Under the pieces are notes generated by a model. It was given only the letters and a program-made list of their open reading frames with translations, was not told the DNA's origin and made no database searches. DNA of 64,000 nt from Ruania rhizosphaerae (GTDB taxonomy: Bacteria > Actinomycetota > Actinomycetes > Actinomycetales > Beutenbergiaceae): the NCBI RefSeq assembly GCF_009805705.1, contig NZ_VSMB01000014.1:42360-106359 (forward strand), in the 5' to 3' direction. The position numbers were made by a program, and so were the translations under genes. Shown in pieces: positions 32,985 through 40,779 of this stretch (positions are counted from its first letter, which is position 1; the number at the start of each line of letters is the position of its first letter).

Positions 32985-33707
32985 TCAGGTTGCCACCTGG
33001 TTCCGGTGGCCCGCGACGACCTGCCCGGCCACGGTCGCGAGCTTGGAGTTCAGTTGGTTGGAGGTGGTCCGCAGGATCTCGAACGCAGCGTCGTCAGAGA
33101 TGCGGTGATAGGCCATCAGCAAGCCGATGGCCTTGCCGATCTCCCGGTTGGAGGCCAACCCTTCACGCAGTGTGGTCACCTGATGGTGCTCGGCGGAGGC
33201 CTGCAGCGCGACGGATGTGAACGCTGCGAGGATAGCTGCCTGGTTCACGCCCTCGTCGGTGAACCCGCCGGGCCGGTCGCTGAAGAGATTCAGCGCGGCA
33301 ACCTTGCGGCCCTGATGGGCGATGCGGAAACCGAGCATGCCTCGGATCGGGGTCTCGGCCAGGAGGAGGCTGCGCAGCTCGGGCCATGGGGCATCCGGGT
33401 CGTGGAGGTCGGGTGCGAGCTGGGGCACCTCCTCCTCGATCGCGTCCACGCAGGGCCCGGAGCCTGAGACGCGTTCGTACCGGTCCACGGCGGCGGCGAT
33501 CTCATCGGTTGCAGCGGGCGTCGTCCACTCCGCGCCACGGCGCAGCATCAGGCTCGCGCGATCGCACCCGGTGATCAACGTCGTCGCTGCGTGGCAGACC
33601 GCGGTGTAGGTCGTTTCGTAGTCGTCACTGGCGTAAAGAAGGTCGCCGAGCTGCCGAAAGGTGCGAGCGGAGGCTGACTGGGCATCTTCGTTTGCCATCG
33701 GAACCAT
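32985..33707 (-). CDS. GAF-ANTAR RNA-binding regulator
   Basis: A 240-residue protein. The N-terminal GAF-type sensor is about residues 15-165, with DRASLMLRRGAEWTTPAATD, GSGPCVDAIEEEVPQLAPDL and ALNLFSDRPGGFTDEG. The C-terminal ANTAR domain (about 172-230) has LASNREIGKAIGLLMAYHRI and SDDAAFEILRTTSNQLNSKL. ANTAR domains bind dual-hexaloop RNA leaders and prevent termination. The GAF lacks an obvious fixed cofactor motif; Cys104 in SGPCVDA may sense redox state. The ATG 33707 follows GAGGAG. Its RNA targets are not identifiable here. Confidence 0.9.
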   Translation of the reverse strand: MVPMANEDAQSASARTFRQLGDLLYASDDYETTYTAVCHAATTLITGCDRASLMLRRGAEWTTPAATDEIAAAVDRYERVSGSGPCVDAIEEEVPQLAPDLHDPDAPWPELRSLLLAETPIRGMLGFRIAHQGRKVAALNLFSDRPGGFTDEGVNQAAILAAFTSVALQASAEHHQVTTLREGLASNREIGKAIGLLMAYHRISDDAAFEILRTTSNQLNSKLATVAGQVVAGHRNQVAT

Positions 33708-33838
33708 GGTGCTCCTCGTTCTGGTCTGACCGGCCGATCATCCGGCAGCTCAGTATCACCCGTCCGGGCGCGCCGTGGCGCAGTAGGGCGCATGAACCAC
33801 TAGCGTCGTGGCCGGGGCACTGGACGACAGGAGGGGTG

Positions 33839-34807
33839 ATGTCTGACTACGCGATCAGTACCGACGGGCTGCGCAAGAGCTATCGAGGTGTCCGGCGGCG
33901 CGTGGCTGTCGACGGGCTGGACCTGCGTGTTCCCGTGGGTGGTGTGCACGGGTTCCTGGGGCCGAACGGGTCGGGGAAGACGACGACGATCCGGATGTTG
34001 CTGGGATTGATCCGCCCGGATGACGGGGAGATCCGAATCTTCGGTCACGAGGTCCCGGCCACGCTGCCGGACGTGATTGCCCGGGTCGGCGCGATCGTGG
34101 AGTCGCCGAAGTTCTTCCCGAACTTCACCGGTCGACAGAACCTGGAGCTGCTTGCCTCGGCGATCGGCACCAAGCGGCCTCGGGTGAGGCAGGTACTGGC
34201 TGAGACAGGCCTGTCCGACCGCGCCGGTGACCGCTTCGCCACCTACTCCCTGGGCATGAAGCAGCGACTCGCGATCGCGGCAACCTTGCTGAAGGAACCC
34301 GACCTGCTGATCTTCGACGAACCGACCAACGGTCTCGACCCTGCTGGGATCCACGAGATCCGCACGACGATGCGCAGGCTCGCTGACGAGGGCCGTACGG
34401 TGCTGGTCAGCAGCCACATCCTGGCCGAGGTCGAGCAGATCGCCGACACCGTCTCCATCATCGGACGCGGGCGCCTGATAGCCTCCGGCTCGGTGGCTGA
34501 GATCATCGGCGACCGGGCGGAGTCCGTGCGTGTGGTCCTGCGTCCGGAGGAAGGGGAACGGGCCGAGGGTGTGCTCACCGCGGCAGGGTTGACGGTCCGT
34601 TCCGATCATGAGGCTTTGCTCGTCGACGGCGCCACCGACCCGGCCGACGTCAACCGGCTGCTGGCCGAGCAGGGCTTGTACGCACGGGAGCTGGGAGGGG
34701 TGCGCGTCGGCCTCGAGTCCGTCTTCCTCGAACTCACCCACGACGCCGAGCTCGGCCGCACGCGCCGGCGAGATCGCCGCCATGGCACCGGGGAGGAGGC
34801 CGCCTGA
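33839..34807 (+). CDS. ABC-type export ATPase
   Basis: A 322-residue ATPase of the CcmA/BcrA-type exporter class. Walker A GPNGSGKTTTI, Q-loop ESPKFFPNFTG, signature YSLGMKQRLAIAATLL, Walker B LLIFDEPTNGLDP and SSHILAEVEQIADTVSIIGR. A C-terminal extension of about 90 residues precedes the end. ATG 33839 has a GGAGGGG ribosome site. Its stop overlaps the start of the permease gene by 1 base (TGATG). The substrate is unknown; bacitracin/lantibiotic-type export is the nearest family role. Confidence 0.88.
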   Translation: MSDYAISTDGLRKSYRGVRRRVAVDGLDLRVPVGGVHGFLGPNGSGKTTTIRMLLGLIRPDDGEIRIFGHEVPATLPDVIARVGAIVESPKFFPNFTGRQNLELLASAIGTKRPRVRQVLAETGLSDRAGDRFATYSLGMKQRLAIAATLLKEPDLLIFDEPTNGLDPAGIHEIRTTMRRLADEGRTVLVSSHILAEVEQIADTVSIIGRGRLIASGSVAEIIGDRAESVRVVLRPEEGERAEGVLTAAGLTVRSDHEALLVDGATDPADVNRLLAEQGLYARELGGVRVGLESVFLELTHDAELGRTRRRDRRHGTGEEAA

Positions 34808-35784
34808 TGCTGCTGCGTACCGAGTTGCGGCGCCTGCGGATCCGGCGCCTGGTGTGGTTGTTCGTCGTCGCCGGAGTCCTCGGCTCGTTCTTCGTCCTGT
34901 TCACCACGTGGGTCTCCGCTCAGCCGATCACCGACGAGATGCGCGAGCAGGCCGAGGTGGCCTACCAGGACCAGCTCGAGCGGTGGGAGGAGCACGGTGA
35001 GGAGGAGATCGAGCGCTGCGAGGAAGAGCAGGCGCGGATAGCGGACGAGACGGGGGAGGATCCCGGTTTCGACTGCGCGGACATGATGCCGCAACGCGAG
35101 CACTTCCTCCCGCACGAGCAGTCGCTCGCCGAGCACGTCGACTGGTCCGGCCTCACCTCCGCCATCATGGTCCTCGGCGTGGTCGGCCTCGCCATCGGTA
35201 CGACGGCAGTCGCGGCCGAGTTCTCCAGCGGCGCGATGGCCACCCTGCTCACCTTCCAGCCGCGCCGCCTGCGCGTCTACGCTGGCAAGGTGGGCGCTGT
35301 CGCCCTCGCGACCGTGCCTCTGTCGCTGCTGCTGTGCACGATCCTCGGCGTCGGGATGTGGGCGATATTCGAGATCCGCGGGCTTGATGCCACGGTCAGT
35401 GATGCATTGCTCTGGACGGCGGTGCGCGCCCTGGCTCTCCTGCCGGCGGCAGCGATTGTCGGCGCTGTGCTCGCGTTCCTGCTGCGGTCCACCGCGGTGG
35501 TGCTGGCCGTGGTCGCCGGGTTCGCGATCGGCTGGGAGGCGATCGGGGTAGGCATGGCTCAGACGCTCGCGCCGTTCTCGATCCGCACCAACCTGGTCGG
35601 CTGGCTGCAGTACGGCACTACGTACTTCGTCAATACCTGCGAGTCTCAGCCAGATGGCAGCGTGTTCTGCGACAGCACCGAGCAGACACTTTCCTTTGCC
35701 TGGAACGCCGGCTTCCTGGCCGTCGTCGGGGTGCTGCTCATCGCCGTCGCAGCGCTCGTGTTCCGCCGCCGCGATCTCTCCTGA
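34807..35784 (+). CDS. ABC-2-type export permease
   Basis: A 325-residue membrane protein with about six helices. Helix 1 is LVWLFVVAGVLGSFFVLFTT; then comes a highly charged extracytoplasmic domain (about 45-110) with two Cys (IERCEEEQARI and GFDCADMM) that may form a disulfide. AEFSSGAMATLLTFQPRRLR is the usual cytoplasmic coupling segment after helix 2. A late loop has two more Cys (VNTCESQPDGSVFCDST). It forms the channel with the ATPase encoded upstream. Confidence 0.85.
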   Translation: MLLRTELRRLRIRRLVWLFVVAGVLGSFFVLFTTWVSAQPITDEMREQAEVAYQDQLERWEEHGEEEIERCEEEQARIADETGEDPGFDCADMMPQREHFLPHEQSLAEHVDWSGLTSAIMVLGVVGLAIGTTAVAAEFSSGAMATLLTFQPRRLRVYAGKVGAVALATVPLSLLLCTILGVGMWAIFEIRGLDATVSDALLWTAVRALALLPAAAIVGAVLAFLLRSTAVVLAVVAGFAIGWEAIGVGMAQTLAPFSIRTNLVGWLQYGTTYFVNTCESQPDGSVFCDSTEQTLSFAWNAGFLAVVGVLLIAVAALVFRRRDLS

Positions 35785-35801
35785 CGGGTTCCTACTCGGC
35801 C

Positions 35802-35852
35802 AACGCTGAGTTGCTCGGCGTTTCGGCGCCGGATGCCGAGCACCTCAGCGTT
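35802..35852. repeat. Palindromic repeat, copy 1, downstream of the exporter
   Basis: AACGCTGAGTTGCTCGGC (35802-35819) pairs with GCCGAGCACCTCAGCGTT (35835-35852) at 17 of 18 positions. It lies between convergent genes. The same left arm recurs at 36731-36791, so it is a dispersed palindromic (REP-like) element that may also terminate transcription. Confidence 0.85.
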
Positions 35853-35872
35853 CGCCGATGCGGTGCGGTGAG

Positions 35873-36643
35873 TCAGCGGAAGCGCTGCACCGCCAGCGGT
35901 GCCGCCTCGGCGATCTCCCGCACCGCCGGGTGCTCCCCACGGGCGAGCACCTCACCGATCGCGCCGCTGGCGACGAAGTGCCCGTCGGCGAGGAAGTGCA
36001 CGGACGGGCACATCCGCTCCACGAGCTCCAGGTCGTGGGTGATGATCACTGCCGCGGTTCCGAGTTGCTCCAAGAGCGCACCGATCCGGCGGGCCATGTC
36101 CCCGCGCGACTGTGGATCCACGGCCGTGAAGGGTTCGTCCAGCACCAGGATCTCCGGCCGGGTGGCGAGAGCGGTCGCCAGCGCCACTCGCTGGCGCTCT
36201 CCGCCGGAGAGGGTCAGCATCACGCGGGAGGCGAAGTGTTCAGGCAGCGCGACGGCGTCCAGCAGCTCCGCGGTGGACGTCGCGTGGGTGCGCCCCGCCT
36301 TGCGCGCCTCCTTCACGGCTGTCTTGAGATTGCCCGCCACCGTCAGCCGTGGGTCGGTGATCGTCAACGAGTCCTGCGACTGGAACCGGACCGCCGCGGT
36401 GAAGTCCTTCTTGTTCTTGCGCGGCAGGCGGCTCACCGAGCGTCCCTCGTAGGTCACCTGACCGCGCGTGGGCCGCATACTCCCGCGCAGGAGCCGCGCC
36501 AGCGTGGTCTTGCCGACGCCCGAGGGGCCGATGATCCCCAACGGCGCATCACCAGCGGTGATCGTCAGATCGATACCGCGGATGACCTCGTTGCCAGGGT
36601 AGCCACCCCAGAGGTCGTGGGCCTGGAGGACCGAACCGGCCAT
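35873..36643 (-). CDS. Orphan ABC ATPase, dipeptide/nickel (DppF/NikE) type
   Basis: A 256-residue ATPase: Walker A GPSGVGKTTLARLLRG, Q-loop VRFQSQDSLTITDPRLTV, signature LSGGERQRVALATALATRP, Walker B ILVLDEPFTAVDPQSRGD and switch His in ITHDLELVERM. The Q-loop region and short length resemble the oligopeptide/nickel ATPases. No permease or binding protein is adjacent, so its partner is unknown. It is bracketed by two copies of the same palindromic repeat (35802-35852, 36731-36791). It may have been moved as a unit or lost its operon. Confidence 0.8.
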   Translation of the reverse strand: MAGSVLQAHDLWGGYPGNEVIRGIDLTITAGDAPLGIIGPSGVGKTTLARLLRGSMRPTRGQVTYEGRSVSRLPRKNKKDFTAAVRFQSQDSLTITDPRLTVAGNLKTAVKEARKAGRTHATSTAELLDAVALPEHFASRVMLTLSGGERQRVALATALATRPEILVLDEPFTAVDPQSRGDMARRIGALLEQLGTAAVIITHDLELVERMCPSVHFLADGHFVASGAIGEVLARGEHPAVREIAEAAPLAVQRFR

Positions 36644-36730
36644 GCGCGCTGTGCTCCTTCATGAGTGGGCGGGGGACTGCCTGCATGCTATCCGCCGTAC
36701 ATTGATGCCCCGGCCTCGCGCCATCCCACG

Positions 36731-36791
36731 CGCCGAACGCTGAGTTGCTCGGCATCGCCCGAGCAAACGCCGAACAGCTCAGCGTTCGGCG
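36731..36791. repeat. Palindromic repeat, copy 2
   Basis: CGCCGAACGCTGAGTTGCTC begins the left arm (36731-36753), which folds back on 36769-36791 with a few mismatches. It shares the AACGCTGAGTTGCTCGGC arm with copy 1. Its end overlaps the stop of the acyl-CoA dehydrogenase-like gene on the minus strand, so it may also act as that gene's terminator. Confidence 0.85.
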
Positions 36792-37993
36792 GGAGGGGGC
36801 GTGGGGCCGAGGAGCGCTGTGGCCATCGCGGAGTGCGCCGAATCTTCACTGCTGGGGTGGAACATGCCGGCCAGAACATCCCGGTAGAGCCGTCCCAGCT
36901 CGCTCCCGGTCCGGTAGGCCGATCCGCCGGCCACCTGAACCGACGCCGTCACCACCTCTCGGGCCACCTCGCTGGCCCGCCACTTCAGTGCTGACAGCCG
37001 CGGGAACCAGAGGTCGCCGTGGTCCACGCTCTCGTCCACGTCCCGTGCCAGCGCCTCGATCTGCTGGGCCACGCCGTCCAGAGCGATACCTGCCGAGGCG
37101 ATACGGCGCCGCACGTCCGGATCGTGAGCAAGCGGTGCGCCGTCGTTCTTGCGGGAGGTCCGGGCCCGCGCGGCCTCGACAGCCACGGACAGAGCGCGCT
37201 CGGCGATCCCGGTGTAGACCGCGGCCAGCAAGATCTCGAAGCAGGCAAAGATGCCGAAGATCAACGGATCCGTGCTCGGCCCCGGATCGATCCGGCGGAT
37301 CACCCGCTCCGGTGGGGCGTATCCGCCGCGCAGCAACGTGGTCTGCGACTGCGAGGCCCGCTGGCCCAGAGTGTCCCAGTCGTCCAGGATCTCCACCCGG
37401 CCGGCCTGGACCTCGTCCCGGTCGAGAAAGGCGAACACCGACTTCGGAGCATCTGTGCTCGTGGTGTCGGTGCCGAAGACGCCCAGGCGAGTCCACGCGG
37501 GCGAGAGCGAGGTGAAGATCTTGGTGCCGGTGAAGCGATACCCACCGCCACCCTCGGCGTCCTCGGCACCTTCGGCATCTTCGGCACTGTCGGGCTCAGC
37601 CTGAGTCGTGGAGCCGAAGAGCATCAGGTCGTTGCCCGGTTCGGAGATCCCGAACGCGAAGATCTCCCCGGCGGCCGCGTCCGTCAGGACCTGGTCGGCG
37701 AAGGTCTCGCCGCGCGCGCGTACGACGTTCGCCACGCCGACCCACACCTGATGCATGTTCACCGCGAGTGCCGTGGCCGGCGCGGCTCCCGCGAGCGCCC
37801 GCTGGGAGCGGGTCAACTCGGCCAGGCTCAGACCGCCGCCGCCCCAGGTAGCGGGCACATGCGCTCGCAGGTAGCCGGCCCGAATCAGATCGGTGAGGTC
37901 GTCGGTGAAGAAGGTGTTCTCACGGTCGTAGCGCGCGGCGCGGGATCGGATCGCCTCGAGGAGGCCGGGATCGAAGAACTGGTCGTCGCTCAC
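36779..37993 (-). CDS. Acyl-CoA dehydrogenase-like flavoprotein
   Basis: A 404-residue protein of the acyl-CoA dehydrogenase fold. LIRAGYLRAHVPATWGGGGL is the N-terminal helical domain, FGISEPGNDLMLFGSTTQ the FAD/substrate loop, GYRFTGTKIFTSLSPAWTRL the beta domain, and the C-terminal helical domain ends VQVAGGSAYRTGSELGRLYR. An acidic low-complexity insertion, EPDSAEDAEGAEDAEGGGG, interrupts the beta domain and is unusual. It may act on an acyl thioester or as a flavin-dependent monooxygenase. GTG 37993 is chosen because a TACGCT box (38000-38005, minus strand) ends 6 nt before it; ATG 38020 would add 9 residues. Confidence 0.8.
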   Translation of the reverse strand: MSDDQFFDPGLLEAIRSRAARYDRENTFFTDDLTDLIRAGYLRAHVPATWGGGGLSLAELTRSQRALAGAAPATALAVNMHQVWVGVANVVRARGETFADQVLTDAAAGEIFAFGISEPGNDLMLFGSTTQAEPDSAEDAEGAEDAEGGGGYRFTGTKIFTSLSPAWTRLGVFGTDTTSTDAPKSVFAFLDRDEVQAGRVEILDDWDTLGQRASQSQTTLLRGGYAPPERVIRRIDPGPSTDPLIFGIFACFEILLAAVYTGIAERALSVAVEAARARTSRKNDGAPLAHDPDVRRRIASAGIALDGVAQQIEALARDVDESVDHGDLWFPRLSALKWRASEVAREVVTASVQVAGGSAYRTGSELGRLYRDVLAGMFHPSSEDSAHSAMATALLGPTPPPAER

Positions 37994-37999
37994 CTGCCC

Positions 38000-38005
38000 A
38001 GCGTA
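38000..38005 (-). promoter_or_regulatory. -10 box of the acyl-CoA dehydrogenase-like gene
   Basis: TACGCT on the minus strand, 6 nt from GTG 37993. It suggests a leaderless mRNA and decides the start. Confidence 0.45.
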
Positions 38006-38117
38006 GGCGCGGATACGCATGATCTACCGATGTGGCGGCAGCGGTGTCGTCCCTAGCGTCCGGAGGGCACTGCCTACTGGGCCACGACGCGCCCACGTTC
38101 GGATTCGAGAGGACACC

Positions 38118-40769
38118 ATGCAACAGACACCACGGGCGCGCTGGCGAACGGCGCTCGCCGCAGTCACGACGGCGGCGCTCACCGGAGTGGGAATGGTCGC
38201 CGTGGCGGCACCCGCCCAGGCCGCGCCGACCACGCTGACGTTTGATGATCCGAGCGGTACGGCCTGGACTGTGCCGGCCGGGGTGAGTTCGCTCGAGGTG
38301 GCCGTGGTCGGCGCTGCTGGCGGTGGGGGCGAGACGCTCAACATTCCCGGCACCGGGATCCCGCTCTCCGGCGATGGCTCCGGCGGTGCCGGCGCCGTGA
38401 TCACCGGAACGATGAGCGTGACGGCCGGGCAGACCCTGACACTCTATGGATCCACGATGGGCGGGCCGGTGGGCACCAGGCACGAGCCCGGCGGTGGAGG
38501 CGACGGATTCGTGCGCGGTGGCCAAGGAAACACCGGATCTCTCTTGGGCAAGGCCGGCGGAGGTGGCGGGGGTGCGAGCGCGATTGTCAGCGGCGTAGCC
38601 CCGCTTGTCGTGGCCGGTGGCGGTGGCGGTGGTGGCGGACGTGGCGCGGGATTTGCGAACTGCCATGGCGGCCACGGGGGGCACAGCGGCGAGGACGGCC
38701 AAGGCGGGTACGGGATCTGCAGTGGAGCGGGAGCAGGAGGCGCGGGCGCCAGTCCACTCCTCTATCAGCAGCCCGGTGGCCCGGGCAGCGGCGCCGGCAA
38801 CAGCTCCAGCGGCGGTGGCGGTGGTGGCGGTGGCGGCGGCTACGCGTTCAGCGGGAGCGGTGGCCGCGGCAGCAGCGTGGGCGGCGCTGGCGGTGGCGGT
38901 GGAGGTGGCGGCGGCTCGTTCGCCACCGTCGACTCCCTCTCCACCGAGCTCGATGAGCAACTCCGGGACGGGTTCGTCCAGATCACCTTCGATCCCACAT
39001 TCGACACCAGCACGACCGTGACGGCAGAGCCTGCTTCAGGTCTGGTCACCGGACAGGAGTCAGATGTGCGGGTCGAGGTTGCGAACCTGGACACCTCGGA
39101 AGTCCCGGCCGGTGCGGTGACTCTCACCGATGGTGACTCCTCGTTCGGACAAGCACGCCTCGACGGCGGTGAAGCCGTCTTCCGGGGAGTCCAGCTGCCA
39201 GTCGGCACCACCACACTCAGTGCGGAGTACCAGCCCGACAGTGAGAAGTTCTCGGGATCGGCTGGAACACTGGACATCACGGTCGATCCTGGGCAGACCA
39301 CCACCACCCTCCAGATCGACCCGGAGGATGCTGTGCACGGGCAGAACGTGAACCTCCGCGCCCTCGTCGCGCCGGTCTCCCCGGCGTCGGGAACAGTCGC
39401 CGGCGAGGTCTCCTTCGAACTGGACGCCAGCCCGCTCGGCAGGGCATCTGTGACTGACGGCATCGCGGAACTGGACATCCCGGCGGACTTCATCGGCACC
39501 GGCCGGATCACCGCCTCCTACGAGGGGTCTGCGTCCTTCCGGTCCTCCGCCTCCAGCGGTGTCACCCTCGCCGTTGACAGGGCCGTCTCGACCCTGAGCC
39601 TCGACCTGCTCCCGGCAGATCTCATCGTCGGCGAGACGTCCTCGGCGGTCGCGATGGTGGGCACAGGTCAGCCCGGCGCCGCCAGCACCGAGGGCACCGT
39701 GCAGTTCTTCGTCGATGGCCAGCCGTGGGGCGAGCCGGTCGATGTCGACGATGATCGGGCGATCACACCGCTCGACGCACTGACGGTCGCAGCCGGTGAT
39801 CACGAGATCAGTGCGATCTACAGTGGCAATGGCGAGCGCACCGCGGCCGAGAGCGAGCCGGAGGTGCTCTCGGTGGCGCCCGCCGACGCGGATGTCACCC
39901 TCGACGTCGCCCCTGACGGGCCGGTGTACTACGGCGACGTGGTGACCCTGGATGCGTCGATTGCGCTCATCGAGCCGGCCATGACCGATCTGGATGGTGA
40001 GATCGCGTTCTTCGCCGGAGACGAACTGCTCGGCACGGCACCAGTCACCGAGGACGATCCGGGCACGGACGGCAGCGGGGGCGGAGCGGATGGACAGGCC
40101 CCAACCGAGGCCGCGTCTGTCTGGGAGCCACGCACCGCAGCGGCGCAGCTGGTACTGGACGACCTTCCTGTGGGCGCGCATGAACTGCACGCCCAGTACC
40201 TGGGAACCGACTCGGTGAACCCCGCCCGATCTGAACCGGTGGGCCTGGAGGTGCTCAGCACACCCGTGCTGGTGACCGTGGCGACCTCACCGGAGTCGTC
40301 CGAGGAGGGCACGGAGGTCACGATCAGTGCCATCGTCGAACCCGACACCGACACCGACAGCGCGCAAGTGCCCACCGGGCAGGTGCAACTGATTCTCGAC
40401 GGAACCGCGTGGGGAGAGCCTCTGGATCTCATCGACGGCGGCGCCTCGACCCTGACGTCGGTGCTCCCCGTCGGTCAGACGCAGGTGCAGGCGCGCTACC
40501 TCGGTGACGACGGACACGAGGTGGGCACCTCACCTGAGGTTCCCCACACGGTCACCGCGGCGCAGATCGAGGATGCCGACAGCGATTCTGATGGGACCGC
40601 CGGCACTGGCGGCAGTGACGGTTCTGACGCGACGGGCGGCGCGCATGGCACCGGAACCGATCTCGCGAGCACCGGCGCGAGTATCGGTGCGGCGGCACTG
40701 CTCGCGCTCCTGCTACTTGCTGCCGGGGTCGTCGTGACGACCGCCCGGCGCACGGCTCGGAGTCGATGA
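38118..40769 (+). CDS. Gly-rich, Ig-repeat surface protein with LAxTG sortase signal
   Basis: An 883-residue wall-anchored protein. Signal peptide about residues 1-35 (ALTGVGMVAVAAPAQAAP). A Gly-rich domain (about 55-290) holds many GGGGGGG and GAGG runs, as in Gly-rich adhesin-like domains. Then come five or so bacterial Ig-like (Big_3-type) repeats of about 95 residues, each with a T-T-x-L or V-T-L-D start and a G-x-x-x-x-x-A-x-Y strand end (for example TTLSAEYQPDSEKFSGSAGT). A Ser/Asp/Gly spacer precedes LASTG (849-853), a hydrophobic helix and RRTARSR. LAxTG is the class E sortase motif of high-GC actinobacteria. It is probably an adhesin or stalk. No sortase gene is adjacent. Confidence 0.85.
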   Translation: MQQTPRARWRTALAAVTTAALTGVGMVAVAAPAQAAPTTLTFDDPSGTAWTVPAGVSSLEVAVVGAAGGGGETLNIPGTGIPLSGDGSGGAGAVITGTMSVTAGQTLTLYGSTMGGPVGTRHEPGGGGDGFVRGGQGNTGSLLGKAGGGGGGASAIVSGVAPLVVAGGGGGGGGRGAGFANCHGGHGGHSGEDGQGGYGICSGAGAGGAGASPLLYQQPGGPGSGAGNSSSGGGGGGGGGGYAFSGSGGRGSSVGGAGGGGGGGGGSFATVDSLSTELDEQLRDGFVQITFDPTFDTSTTVTAEPASGLVTGQESDVRVEVANLDTSEVPAGAVTLTDGDSSFGQARLDGGEAVFRGVQLPVGTTTLSAEYQPDSEKFSGSAGTLDITVDPGQTTTTLQIDPEDAVHGQNVNLRALVAPVSPASGTVAGEVSFELDASPLGRASVTDGIAELDIPADFIGTGRITASYEGSASFRSSASSGVTLAVDRAVSTLSLDLLPADLIVGETSSAVAMVGTGQPGAASTEGTVQFFVDGQPWGEPVDVDDDRAITPLDALTVAAGDHEISAIYSGNGERTAAESEPEVLSVAPADADVTLDVAPDGPVYYGDVVTLDASIALIEPAMTDLDGEIAFFAGDELLGTAPVTEDDPGTDGSGGGADGQAPTEAASVWEPRTAAAQLVLDDLPVGAHELHAQYLGTDSVNPARSEPVGLEVLSTPVLVTVATSPESSEEGTEVTISAIVEPDTDTDSAQVPTGQVQLILDGTAWGEPLDLIDGGASTLTSVLPVGQTQVQARYLGDDGHEVGTSPEVPHTVTAAQIEDADSDSDGTAGTGGSDGSDATGGAHGTGTDLASTGASIGAAALLALLLLAAGVVVTTARRTARSR

Positions 40770-40779
40770 TCGGCTGATC

